47,302 nucleotides of DNA. Origin: Coriobacteriaceae bacterium. GTDB taxonomy: Bacteria; Actinomycetota; Coriobacteriia; Coriobacteriales; UMGS124. Below are positions 36,073 through 45,021 of this stretch, piece after piece. Within the stretch, counting starts at the first letter, position 1, and each line of letters opens with the position of its first letter. The stretch spans positions 1 to 47,302 of the forward strand of contig JAHZGC010000030.1 in assembly GCA_019421015.1 (NCBI GenBank). The letters run 5' to 3'. The notes beneath the pieces were generated by a model. That model was not told the origin of the DNA, made no database searches, and saw nothing but the letters and a program-made list of their open reading frames with translations. Made by a program: the position numbers and the translations under genes.

Positions 36073-38751
36073 TTACAGGTTTACCACAAGGGGCGCCTTG
36101 AGGTAGTCGGGCTCAAGCTCGGGCCCGGTGTACTTCTCGATCTTCACGAGGTTGGTGTTGTAGTTCTGGTAGCCGTCGCCCAGCAGTTGGCTGCGGCAGA
36201 GGGTGTTGGCGTTGGCGCCCTCGTCGATACCGGTCTCCTGGTTGAGGCGGCGCCAGTTGCCCTGGCCGAGCAGCACCACGCCGGGCATGAGGTGGGGCAC
36301 CGTGTTCAGGCGGCGAGCCACCTGGGAGCCCTCGGTGTTGGTGACCAGCACCCAGTCGCCCTTCTTGAGGCCGGCGGCCTCGGCGTCGGCGGTGTTCATG
36401 AGCAGGTCGTTGGCAAAGATCTCGTCGAGCTGCTTCACGTTGGCAAACGAGCTGTGGGAGTGGCGGATCACGTGGATGGTGAGCAGCTGGAAGCGGTAGT
36501 CGGCTTCTTGGGCCGCCTGCTCGTAGCCCTCGGGCATGGGCTTGTACTTGGGCAGGGCGTCGATGTCGTTGAAGCAGGCGAAGTCGTAGTAGTCCTTAAG
36601 CGACTGGCAGTAGATCTCGTACTTGCCCGACGCGGTGCCCACAGGGTTCGCCACGGGGTCGTCGATGAACGCTTTGTGGAAGATGTTCATGAAGTGGTCG
36701 CCGTCGTGGCGCTCCAGCTGGTAGCCGCCGCCCTTCACGAACTCGTCGAGGCCGATGAGGCCGCCCTCCACGGGCTCGCCCTCCATGCCCCAGGCGTCCA
36801 GGTCGTCCTGGGTCACGGTGACGAGCGGCTTGCGGCTGCCGTCCTCGGCCAGGATCGTGGCGCCCAGGATCTTGTTGAACTCGGCCTGCTTCACGGTCAT
36901 GCGGGGCACGGTCTCCTCGTCCAGGCCCAGCTTGTCGCAGAGCATGAAGAAGACCTCGGGGTCAGACTTGGCCTCGTAGTAGGGCTCGATCACGCGGCGG
37001 CCCACCAGCGCCATCTCGGCCGGGGCCAGGAAGCTGCAGCAGCTCAGCTCCTCCTCGAGGGTGGTGGTCACGGGCAGCACGATGTCGGCGTACTGGGCGT
37101 CGGGTACCAGGTAGCGGTCCTGCACCAGCACGAACTCCACGCTCTCCTTGCGGAAGGCGTCCTGCACGTAGGCGCCGCCCGACTGCTGGTTGGCCGGCTG
37201 GTGCAGCGTGTCGCGCACGATGCATCGCACGTCGAGGGGCTTGGTCTCGCCGTTGGGGCCGGGCACCGCGTACGCACCCTCCACGATGGCCTTGAACGTC
37301 TGCGAGAAGGGCACGCCGTACTCGGTGTTGGGGTCGTAGAGGCCGTTCTGCACCTGGCTGCCGCCGCGGGGCTCGGTGCAGATGGGGTTCACCGGGTAGG
37401 TGTAGCCCGACTTGCCGAACGAGACCATGCAGGTGCCGCCGGGGGTGCCGATCTGGCTGTTGGGGTTCGACGCGCCGGCCGAGATCTCGGAGCCGAGCAC
37501 GCCCACGTTGCCGGTCATCCAGCCCACGGTAAAGAAGAGCTGGGCGTAGCGGTTGCCGTACCAGGTGCGCGCCGGGGCGCCGGAGGACTTCCAGGCCATG
37601 GGCTTGGTCGTGGCGATCTCGCGGGCAAAGCCCCTGATCGTCTCGGCCGGGGTGCCGCAGATGGCGCTGGCCCACTCGGGGGTCTTGGGCTGGCCGTCGT
37701 AGGCGCCCAGGATGTAGTCCTTAAAGTTCTCGTCGGTCTTGGCGTCCTCGGGCATGTGGTCGGCGTCGAAGCCCAGGCAGTAGGTGTCCAGGAATTCCTG
37801 GTCCTGCAGGCCTTCGTCGATCATGACGTAGGCCAGGGCCTCGAGCAGGGCACCGTCGGTGCCCGGGCGGCAGGGGATCCACTCGTCGGCGATGGCCTGG
37901 GCCGACTGGTGCAGGTAGGGGTCGACGAAGACGATCTTGGCGCCGGCCTTCTTGGCGTTCAGGAAGTGGTACATGTTGCCGCCCGAGGCGGTCCAGGCGG
38001 GGTTGGTGCCCCAGAACACGATGAGCTTGGAGTGGCGCAGGGCCATGCGGTCCTGCGAGTCGGCCACGCCGGAGGACCAGGCGCCGCGCATCTGCTTGGC
38101 CACGACCGGGAAGCCGCCCTGAGAGGCCTGGCCCCACGTGGTGAGGCAGCCGCCCAGCGCGTTCAGGATCGGGCTACCGTGCAGGCCGCCGCCCAGGCGG
38201 GGCTCAAGTTCGCCCAGCGCAAGGAAGGAGCGGTTGCCGTAGGCGTCGCGGATGCGCAGAAGTTCCGAGGCGATGATGTCGGTGGCCTCGTCCCAGCTGA
38301 TGCGCTCCCACTCGTCGGCGCCGCGCAGCTCAGGGTGGTAGTCGGTACCGCCGGGCTGCCAGTTCTTGCGCTTCATGGGGTACTTAAGGCGCTCGGGGGC
38401 CGTCACGATGCGGCGGGTGCTCATGCCCTTGATACAGGGGCGGCACTGCGGAAAATCGGGGCTGTCGGGGTGCGTGTTGCCCGTGCCCTGGCGAACGATG
38501 GTACCATCTACCACGTAGGCCTGGTTGTGGCAGCGGTAAGCGCACGTGGGCGTGGTGCAGTTAAAGCTGACCCACTCGCCCTGCTCCAGGTCGGCCGGGG
38601 TCGGTGTGGTCGCGTCGGCCTCCTTGAGCGAGTTGTCGGCCCCCATGAGGCCCACCCCCGAGACCGCTCCCATCACGGCGGCCGCCTTCACCAGGGTGCG
38701 GCGGTCGATCGCCGTCTGGCCCAGCCTGTCGAGCGCGCTCTCCATTCCCAT
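36073..38751 (-). CDS. DMSO-reductase-family molybdopterin oxidoreductase, catalytic subunit
   Basis: An 892-residue exported molybdoenzyme. The Tat signal is DRRTLVKAAAVMG (16-28). The N-terminal [4Fe-4S] ligands are C65, C70, C74 and a distal Cys at 103 or 106, in NCTTPTCAYRC..CRPC. Molybdopterin-binding blocks include WERISWDEATDIIASEL, KLIVFWGTNPAWTASGG and, at the C-terminus, DWVLVTNTEGSQVARR. A Ser in the TTWGQASQGG segment sits where DmsA places its Mo ligand, suggesting the Ser-ligated class, but this needs alignment. The substrate is not predictable (DMSO, TMAO, other S- or N-oxides, or catechols in this lineage). The start follows GAGGGGAG. It is followed by the B subunit and TorD-type chaperone. 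Confidence 0.93.
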   Translation of the reverse strand: MGMESALDRLGQTAIDRRTLVKAAAVMGAVSGVGLMGADNSLKEADATTPTPADLEQGEWVSFNCTTPTCAYRCHNQAYVVDGTIVRQGTGNTHPDSPDFPQCRPCIKGMSTRRIVTAPERLKYPMKRKNWQPGGTDYHPELRGADEWERISWDEATDIIASELLRIRDAYGNRSFLALGELEPRLGGGLHGSPILNALGGCLTTWGQASQGGFPVVAKQMRGAWSSGVADSQDRMALRHSKLIVFWGTNPAWTASGGNMYHFLNAKKAGAKIVFVDPYLHQSAQAIADEWIPCRPGTDGALLEALAYVMIDEGLQDQEFLDTYCLGFDADHMPEDAKTDENFKDYILGAYDGQPKTPEWASAICGTPAETIRGFAREIATTKPMAWKSSGAPARTWYGNRYAQLFFTVGWMTGNVGVLGSEISAGASNPNSQIGTPGGTCMVSFGKSGYTYPVNPICTEPRGGSQVQNGLYDPNTEYGVPFSQTFKAIVEGAYAVPGPNGETKPLDVRCIVRDTLHQPANQQSGGAYVQDAFRKESVEFVLVQDRYLVPDAQYADIVLPVTTTLEEELSCCSFLAPAEMALVGRRVIEPYYEAKSDPEVFFMLCDKLGLDEETVPRMTVKQAEFNKILGATILAEDGSRKPLVTVTQDDLDAWGMEGEPVEGGLIGLDEFVKGGGYQLERHDGDHFMNIFHKAFIDDPVANPVGTASGKYEIYCQSLKDYYDFACFNDIDALPKYKPMPEGYEQAAQEADYRFQLLTIHVIRHSHSSFANVKQLDEIFANDLLMNTADAEAAGLKKGDWVLVTNTEGSQVARRLNTVPHLMPGVVLLGQGNWRRLNQETGIDEGANANTLCRSQLLGDGYQNYNTNLVKIEKYTGPELEPDYLKAPLVVNL

Positions 38752-39051
38752 GTTCTCTCCCCTCTTGGTTGTGCCGTTTGCCGCGGCGGCGGTTCTTTGC
38801 GTTCGCGTTCGTTCGTGGCCGCCGGCCGTGCGCCCAGCATGCGCCAAGGGGCGCCGTAGCCCCGTAAGCGCGCCGTCCGAACGCTGTAAGCGAAACGGCG
38901 TAAATCGGGTTCCACCTCCCGTACGAGGCCGCTCCTTGCTGCGCGCGCGTTAAAATCTCGACGCGGGGCTTGACGCGGGCGGCCGTGTCGCCGCCCCCTG
39001 TGCCCGTCTGCATCCATGGCGACCCACGCGTCTCGGAGGGAGGAGAAACCC

Positions 39052-40503
39052 GTGCGCAGCGCTGCCCCCATACCGGCGTTCGCCCTCGGTTTTGGCTTCA
39101 TGCGTGCCTGGGCCCTCACCTTTCTCAGCAAGAGCGGCGTGGTGCTGCCCCTGTCGATGCTCACCGAGGGCACGCTGCTCGTGTTCGCCCCGATCTTTGT
39201 CGTCTCCACGGCAGTTGTCGCCCGCGGGGCGCTGCAACACAGGGTTCGTCTGCTTTCGCGTCCCTGCGTGGTGGTCATGGCCGCCACCCTCGTGGCCGGG
39301 AGCCTGCTCATGGGGGCGGGCGAGCGTCTGACCCTTTTTATAGGAGAAGCCCTGGGGGCCCTGGGCTTCTCCCTCTTGCTGCTGCAGTGGGGCGATGCGA
39401 GCAGCCGCGTGTCCCACCGCCGCCTGCTGTCGTCTCTGATGGTTGGCTTTGTGGTGGCGGGCGCGCTGTGCCTGGGGGCGTCGTTTGCGTCGGTTGCCGG
39501 CAAGGCCGCTGTCTTCGCGGCCTATCCGGTCGCCACGGGCGCCTGCCTGCTGAGCCTTGCCTCCTCGACGCTGCGCAAGGGAGGGCGCCTGGACTACGAC
39601 GCTCTGGGCAGCGGCTCGCTGGCCGCCGAGCGCTGGGCCGGCGGCGGTCGCCAGCTCCTTGCTCGCCTTGCGGTGGCTCTCTTTGCCATGGAGCTTGTGG
39701 CCCGCAGCACCCTCATGCTCTCGGGTGAATACTGCGTGCGCGTGCTCGACTATCCTTCCTGGTCGTTCGAGATGGCGCGCTTCTTGGGCACCGTGGTCGC
39801 CGCGGCCGTGTTCTTTGCGCTCGACCGGCTGGCCAAGCAGCCCCTGCGCACGCTGTATGCGCTCGTGCCGAGCACCTTGGTGTGCTCGTGCCTGTTCGTG
39901 CACTTTGGCGGGCTGGGGATTCCCTACGTGACCTATGCCATCGCGTTTACCGCCGGGGCGTGGCTCGAGGCGGCGTTCTGGGTGTTCTTTAGTCACTCGT
40001 GCACCGCTGTGGGCAAGCCGCCGATCTTTGTGTGGTCGGTGGGGCGCATCGCGTTTTGGGCCTCCACCTTTGTGGGAATCGCCCTATGGTCTGCCCAGGC
40101 GGCAGCCTTTGACGGCGGCATCGTGAGCGACGGGGGTGCGCTGACAACCCTCGTCGTGCTTATGGCCCTGGGCGTGGTCTTGGTCTACACGCTGGTTTTG
40201 CCGGGCGAGAAGATCGCCGCCATCAGCATCCTGCGCGATCGCGAGCTCGAGACTCGCAAGGCCTTTAAGGATATGGAGTCCACCATCGTGGCGGTGGCCG
40301 ACCGCGCCGGCCTTTCGCCCCGGGAGCGCGAGGTCTTTGCCATGCTCGCCCACGGCCGCGACACCGCCTACATCCAAGAGCGGCTGTTCATCTCGCAGGG
40401 AACCGTGCGCTCCCATCGGGACCGCATCTACCGCAAGCTCAACGTGCATTCGAAGCAGGAGCTGCTCGACCTGGTGGAGCGCGAGTTCGCGGCGAAGGGG
40501 TGA
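39052..40503 (+). CDS. LuxR-family regulator with multi-pass membrane N-terminus (2)
   Basis: About 483 residues with roughly ten to twelve membrane helices over residues 10-385 and a C-terminal LuxR helix-turn-helix (LSPREREVFAMLAHGRDTAY, ISQGTVRSHRDRIYRKLNVH). GTG 39052 is preferred because GGAGGGAGGAG lies seven bases upstream; an in-frame ATG at 39016 has no such site. The gene is divergent from the molybdoenzyme operon, with 300 bases between the starts, so it is the obvious candidate regulator of that operon. The membrane part probably senses a small molecule or the membrane redox state; this is inference from position. Confidence 0.88.
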   Translation: MRSAAPIPAFALGFGFMRAWALTFLSKSGVVLPLSMLTEGTLLVFAPIFVVSTAVVARGALQHRVRLLSRPCVVVMAATLVAGSLLMGAGERLTLFIGEALGALGFSLLLLQWGDASSRVSHRRLLSSLMVGFVVAGALCLGASFASVAGKAAVFAAYPVATGACLLSLASSTLRKGGRLDYDALGSGSLAAERWAGGGRQLLARLAVALFAMELVARSTLMLSGEYCVRVLDYPSWSFEMARFLGTVVAAAVFFALDRLAKQPLRTLYALVPSTLVCSCLFVHFGGLGIPYVTYAIAFTAGAWLEAAFWVFFSHSCTAVGKPPIFVWSVGRIAFWASTFVGIALWSAQAAAFDGGIVSDGGALTTLVVLMALGVVLVYTLVLPGEKIAAISILRDRELETRKAFKDMESTIVAVADRAGLSPREREVFAMLAHGRDTAYIQERLFISQGTVRSHRDRIYRKLNVHSKQELLDLVEREFAAKG

Positions 40504-40656
40504 AGGGGTACATCGCGGTTCTAGAGCCGCTTTCCGTCGCGGAGCATGCCCTTGGAACCAATGGCTGCCAAGGGGCTTCTGGGTCGCGGGGGGTCTTCCA
40601 GGCGGCGCGGGCTTCTTCTCTGTGGACTTCTCCGCTGCGGCGTGCCCTGCCTGCTC

Positions 40657-40934
40657 CTATGCGCTCGCGTGCACGACCTCGCCGGCGTCGATGACGCCGG
40701 TGACCAGCATGCCGAGGGTCTGAGCGGTCGAGAGTCTCTGGCCGGCGATCGAGGTGGAGTACTGCCAGCCGTAGCGGCAGCCCGAGGCGTTGCCGGCGGC
40801 CAGCAGGCCGGGGATCGGGCGGAAGTCGTTGCCGAGGATGCGGCCGAACTCGTCGATCACAAGGCCCGAGATGGTCGCCATGATGACGCCGATCTCCTTG
40901 GTGCTGCCGTAGGCGTAGAACGATCTGTCTTATT
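40657..40934 (-). pseudogene. C-terminal remnant of a flavoprotein reductase
   Basis: On the minus strand the last ~90 codons of an FAD_binding_2 protein survive: FYAYGSTKEIGVIMATISGL, VIDEFGRIL, the FAD-contact segment FRPIPGLLAAGNASG, and a natural stop at 40657. Upstream the frame is closed by a TAA near 40935, and the rest of the gene (about 450 codons expected) is missing. This stub is not a recent copy of any of the complete flavoproteins in the window. A LuxR remnant on the same strand at 43067-43130 suggests both were parts of one LuxR-reductase module. Confidence 0.8.
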
Positions 40935-41027
40935 GGGGAGTGCCGCTTGTTGGGGGCTGGTCGAATTGTTGTTTCTTGACAGTGGAAGCGCCGGAGCGCC
41001 CGAGCCAACCCGCGGGTCCTCCGGCCA

Positions 41028-41123
41028 AGCTCTCGAATCGACTCTCGAATATTAGAGAGCTACTCTCGAAATTCGTGAGCATTCGTGAGTGGATTGGAGA
41101 GTATTCGAGAGTGGATTCGAGGG
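41028..41123. repeat. Array of CTCTCGAAT / ATTCGAGAG units, left block
   Basis: Three forward units (near 41030, 41042 and 41063) are followed by inverted units and variants (ATTCGTGAG at 41071 and 41081, ATTCGAGAG at 41103, ATTCGAGGG at 41115). The first 46 bases match the right block (42893-42936) with one mismatch and a 2-base gap. It overlaps the -35 zone of the gene at 41171; a TATACT box follows at 41130-41135. Confidence 0.85.
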
Positions 41124-41170
41124 TCGAGGTATACTTCGCGGCATCCATCAGCCCGAAAGGAGCCGTCCTG

Positions 41171-42869
41171 ATGAATGCCGCCGAGCTTATGGCCGTTGTT
41201 AGTCGCCTGCGCCAACAGGGGATCGACGACGCCCATGTGGAAGTAAAGGCGGGCGCCTCATCGCTGAGCTCGGATGTTTGGGAGAGCGTGAGCGCGTTTG
41301 CCAACACGCGGGGCGGTGTCATTATTTTTGGACTTGATGAGAAGAACGGCTTTACGGTTGTTCCCGGTTTTGCCCTTGACAAGGTGCGTCATCAGTTTGT
41401 CATGGGGATTGGAGACGGTGGCCCTGACAACTGCGTGATGGTCAACGCCCCTCAATATGAGCTGGAACGGGTCGATTTCGAGGGGTCGCAGGTGCTTGTG
41501 GTGGAGTTGGGCGAGACGGACCCTCGGCTTAAGCCCTGTTATATCAGGCGCAAAGGATTGGCCAACGGTGCTTACAAACGCATAGATGACGAGGATGTCA
41601 AACTCTCGGCCGCCGAGATCTATGAACTGGAGAACGCACTTAAACCATCGCTCGCCGATCAAGCGGTGGTTTTTGGGGGCGACCACAGTCGATTTGGACC
41701 AAGGGCTTGTAGATGACCTTGTACTGCGCAAGCAGAGGCAGGGTTCCAAGGCTCTGAAAGGTGTTGACAACCGCGTGGCCCAACTTGCCCGCCTTAACGT
41801 GACGAACGGGGGCGGGGATGTGCTGGTGGCGGGGCTTTTGGCGCTCGGAGAATATCCCCAGCAGTTTTACCCGCGCCTCGTTGTGGACGTAGCGGTGCAT
41901 GCGGGGTCTGAGAAGTCCATCCCGGGATTTGCCCGCTTTCTTGACCGGGTCGTCTGCGAGGGCCCCTTGGGCGAGGTGGTGCAGGAATCCGTTCGCGCCG
42001 TGGTCAAGAACCTCCGAACCTATAGCGTCGTTCGGGGTGCTGGGCGCGAAGACGTATGCGAGATTCCAGAGGAGGTGCTGCGCGAGGCGATTGCGAATGC
42101 GGTGGTGCATCGGGAGTACGACCCATACTTCCTGGGACAGTCGGTATCGGTCGATGTGTATTCCGATCGAGTCGAGATTATCAACCCGGGTGGTCTGTGG
42201 GGTGGCAAAACCATCGACAATCTGGCCGACGGCACCTCGCGTTGCCGCAATGCGTCCCTTATGAAACTCATGGAATCGGTGCCTCTTCCTGATGCCGGTG
42301 GGTTTCCGGCCGAAGGGCAAGGCTCAGGGGTTGCCCTGATGATCCAAGAGATGAAGGCCAGGGCGCTGGAACCCCCGCGCTTTGAGGCCGGGGTCGACTT
42401 CTTTAAGGTCGTGCTGGGGTGTAGCGGTACCGAACTGCCCGAAAACCGCCTGTGGATCGGGGGCCTCCCTGCCTCTGGGCTGTCTCAACACGAAGAGGCG
42501 GTGCTCCTGTTTATAAAGCAAAAAGGAAGGGCGAGCGTTCACGATATTCGCGATGGGCTGCACTTTGATTCCGACGATATCCGCACGATGGCCCAAAGGC
42601 TTGTTGCGGAGGGCTGTCTAAGACCCGATGGCCCCGATGTCTACGTGCTGGCAGATGCGCCAAATTCGGAAGCGCCCGGCAACAGGCCTGTAGAGGAGAC
42701 GATTGTCGAGGCACTTGATCGCCTTGGGGTGGCGAGTGCGCAAGAAATAGCCGCTGCGATTGGAAGGCCGGTGTCATCGGTGAGGTACTACCTCAAGAAG
42801 ATGGGTCCGATCGTTGTACCGACCGATTCGGTGCATAGCCCGCAGCGGCGGTACCGGCTCAAGGGGTAG
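41171..42869 (+). pseudogene. AlbA_2 / ATPase-domain transcriptional regulator, one-base frameshift
   Basis: The gene encodes a COG2865-type protein of about 565 residues. The N-terminal AlbA_2 (Schlafen-like) domain has HVEVKAGASS, SVSAFANTRGGVIIFGLDE and CYIRRKGLANGAYKR. The second part has a HATPase_c_4 domain (VLREAIANAVVHREYDP, VEIINPGGLW) and two C-terminal winged helices. The frame breaks at a T5G5 run (41670-41679): removing one base joins ...QAVVF to GATTVDLDQGLVDDL and restores the protein. Codon choice is slightly less GC-rich than neighbours. It starts at ATG 41171 after AAAGGAG. Repeat arrays lie immediately on both sides. It may be an error-containing intact gene, phase-variable, or decaying. 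Confidence 0.8.
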
Positions 42870-42892
42870 GGCCGGCGCGCGCTCTTGAGCGG

Positions 42893-42977
42893 AGCTCTCG
42901 AATCTACTCTCGAATTAGAGAGCTACTCTCGAAATTTGAGAGTAGATTCGAGAGTATTCGAGCTCGGCTTCGAGAGC
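42893..42977. repeat. Array of CTCTCGAAT / ATTCGAGAG units, right block
   Basis: Forward units near 42895, 42907 and 42926 are followed by inverted units ATTCGAGAG (42946-42954), ATTCGAGCT (42956) and CTTCGAGAG (42969-42977). The first 44 bases are a near-exact direct repeat of 41028-41073. It starts 24 bases after the stop of the AlbA_2 gene. Confidence 0.85.
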
Positions 42978-43066
42978 TTGGGGCGCTGGGGTCGTGCGGT
43001 GCGCCTGCGGCGGCCGCGCTGGTTCCCCGCGCCGGGCTGTTGGCCCGTGTTGGACCGTGCCGCGCT

Positions 43067-43130
43067 CTACTCCTGCTTCTCGACCAGGTCCATGAGTTCC
43101 TCGCGGCCGTGGACGTCGGTTTTCTGGTGG
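43067..43130 (-). pseudogene. 3' remnant of a LuxR-family regulator
   Basis: On the minus strand the last codons read KTDVHGREELMDLVEKQE and then stop, which is the end of a LuxR helix-turn-helix (compare KLNVHSKQELLDLVE in the regulator at 39052). Upstream codons (STGSHQ) no longer fit the family. Only about 20 codons survive. Confidence 0.65.
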
Positions 43131-43336
43131 GAGCCCGTTGAGGCAGTGCCACAGCAGGTTGTCCCGGCCCATGGGATGCGCGATCGCTGGCGCCATGCTT
43201 CCCCCTTGGCTTGCGAAGACGGGGTCGCGGCCCTGACGGTATACTGGTTTCCTCTGTTTGGCTGCGCGGGCCGCGGGGGCGCCGCGTTGCGCGCTGGTGT
43301 GCGGGGCTGCGGTCGAATGCCGCCTTTGGAGGGGTG

Positions 43337-44779
43337 ATGGTTCGCATGAAAAAGGCGCCGGATGCGTCGCGGGCGTTTGTGGCCCTGGTTGTGGGAGGGG
43401 CGCTGCTGTACGCGGTGTGCGTCTCGTTTTTCTACACAACGTGGTTGGTGCCCGACTATCTGGCGATGAAGCCTTGGTACGCGCGCGTTCGCGAGGTGCC
43501 GACGTTCGGCGTGCCGCTGCTGGTGGCCGTTCTTATTGCCCTGCGCGTGCCGGTTCCCCGGGTAGCTGTTGGAGGCGTGGGCTACGCCTGCCTTGCGGCG
43601 GGGGTCGCGTCCGTTGCGTACGGCGTGCTGACGGGCGGGGGAACCGGGCTGCTGGTTGCGTCGGCCGTGCTTTCGGGGATGGGGATCGGCGCTGCGCTGC
43701 CCGCGGTGCTGGCGGAGCTGGCCGGTTTTTCGCAGGGGCGTATGACCTGCGCTTTGGGCCTCGTGTTTGGCGTAGGGATGCTGGCGGCAATCGCGACGGG
43801 TGCGCTGCCGGTGGCTTTGCGGGCCGTCGCGTGCGCGGCGATGCTGGTGGGTTCGATCGCCTGCTGGATGGCGGGACGGCGCCTGATGGGTGCCGAGGCG
43901 GCCGACGCCCCGGCGAGGTCGGCCGCGGGGCATCCCGCGCGCTCCCAAATCGTGCGCACGCTGTTTGTTCCCGTCATCGGCACGGCGGCGCTGGCGGTGG
44001 TGTACAGCGTCATGAACCACGTGGCCATCACGGGGAGCGCCGACCCGCGCGGCGCCGTGGTGGTGTACCAGGTGGGCGGTGTGGTGGCGGCGCTGGTGTT
44101 TTTAGCTTACGGAAGGCTGGGCGCGAAGGCGTCTCCCATATTGGTGCTCAACCTCTTTTTGGGGCTTTTGGCCCTGGGCATCCTGTTCCTGCCGTTTGTG
44201 TCGGCCAACTACATAGACGCGCTCAACGGCCTTGTCGCCGGCGGCTGGAAGTTCATGACGCTGTGCCTGTTCCAGCTCACGCTGCTGCTGTTTTTGGGCG
44301 ATGTGCAGGCCGCGTTTGCCGCGGTGGGCGTCTCGTTTGCCTTCTCGCGGATCGCGCTGACCGCGGTGGCCCCCGTGGAGCTGCTGTTTGACGCCGCCGA
44401 CGCCGACCTGTTCGTGAAGCTGGTAGCGGTCGCGTTCTTCTTTTTGTACGTCATCCTGATGACTGTCTGGTGCGTCAACTCGTTCGAGCGCAAGAAGGCC
44501 CAGAGCCGTGCCGACACCGCCGCCGAGCTGCTTGGCCACGTGGCCCAGACCCGAGGCAACCTGCTGCGAGCCCGGTGCGAGGCGATTGCGGCGGCGCACG
44601 GGCTCACGGCGCGCGAACGCGACGTGCTCGAGATGCTCGCCCAGGGCCGCGACACGGGCTACATGTGCGACGAGTTCGGCTTGGCGCGCAACACCGTCAA
44701 GGGCTACCAGAAGACGCTCTACGCAAAGCTGGGCGTCCACAGCCGCCAAGAGGTCATCGACCTCGTGCAGGTGGGATAA
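43337..44779 (+). CDS. LuxR-family regulator with multi-pass membrane N-terminus (3)
   Basis: A 480-residue protein with about twelve hydrophobic helices (residues 12-375) in two MFS-like halves and a C-terminal LuxR helix-turn-helix (LTARERDVLEMLAQGRDTGY, LARNTVKGYQKTLYAKLGVH). The start follows GGAGGGG. It is on the same strand as the FMN/FAD reductase gene 242 bases downstream, the same pairing as the remnants at 40657 and 43067, and so is probably its dedicated regulator. The third membrane LuxR in the window, it is clearly different in sequence from the other two and is not a recent duplicate. Confidence 0.88.
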   Translation: MVRMKKAPDASRAFVALVVGGALLYAVCVSFFYTTWLVPDYLAMKPWYARVREVPTFGVPLLVAVLIALRVPVPRVAVGGVGYACLAAGVASVAYGVLTGGGTGLLVASAVLSGMGIGAALPAVLAELAGFSQGRMTCALGLVFGVGMLAAIATGALPVALRAVACAAMLVGSIACWMAGRRLMGAEAADAPARSAAGHPARSQIVRTLFVPVIGTAALAVVYSVMNHVAITGSADPRGAVVVYQVGGVVAALVFLAYGRLGAKASPILVLNLFLGLLALGILFLPFVSANYIDALNGLVAGGWKFMTLCLFQLTLLLFLGDVQAAFAAVGVSFAFSRIALTAVAPVELLFDAADADLFVKLVAVAFFFLYVILMTVWCVNSFERKKAQSRADTAAELLGHVAQTRGNLLRARCEAIAAAHGLTARERDVLEMLAQGRDTGYMCDEFGLARNTVKGYQKTLYAKLGVHSRQEVIDLVQVG

Positions 44780-44817
44780 CACACTGTCAACAATTGGCCT
44801 TCTGGCCGTCCTTTTGT

Positions 44818-44861
44818 CCCCACCGCTAGGGGGGATTTGGCCGACCCCGCGCTCGGTGGGG
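44818..44861 (+). other. Hairpin between LuxR (3) and the reductase gene
   Basis: CCCCACCG (44818-44825) and CGGTGGGG (44854-44861) form a perfect 8-bp stem with a 28-base loop, midway between the two genes. It could be a terminator of the LuxR transcript or a leader structure; there is no T run. Confidence 0.35.
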
Positions 44862-45021
44862 TGCGCTACCTGCGGTTTGGCAGATAGACTCGTTGTGCGA
44901 CGCCGCGAGCGGAACGGCGCGTCTGGATTGGGGCCGCATGTCCTTGCAGGCGTGCGACGAGCCCTGTCTAGGCGCCCAACGCAAGCGGCGCATGTCCACA
45001 ACGAGAACAGGAGCCGCATTC

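Noticed and set aside
36187..38859. 890-codon open frame antisense to the molybdoenzyme gene
   Set aside because: Same GC-driven shadow effect; no recognisable domain, and it lies entirely over a well-supported gene.
41028..42977. CRISPR array
   Set aside because: Units are 9-mers in both orientations without regular unique spacers, and there are no cas genes.
43067..44020. 317-codon minus-strand frame over the LuxR (3) gene
   Set aside because: Mostly a shadow frame; only its final ~20 codons are meaningful and are reported as a LuxR remnant.
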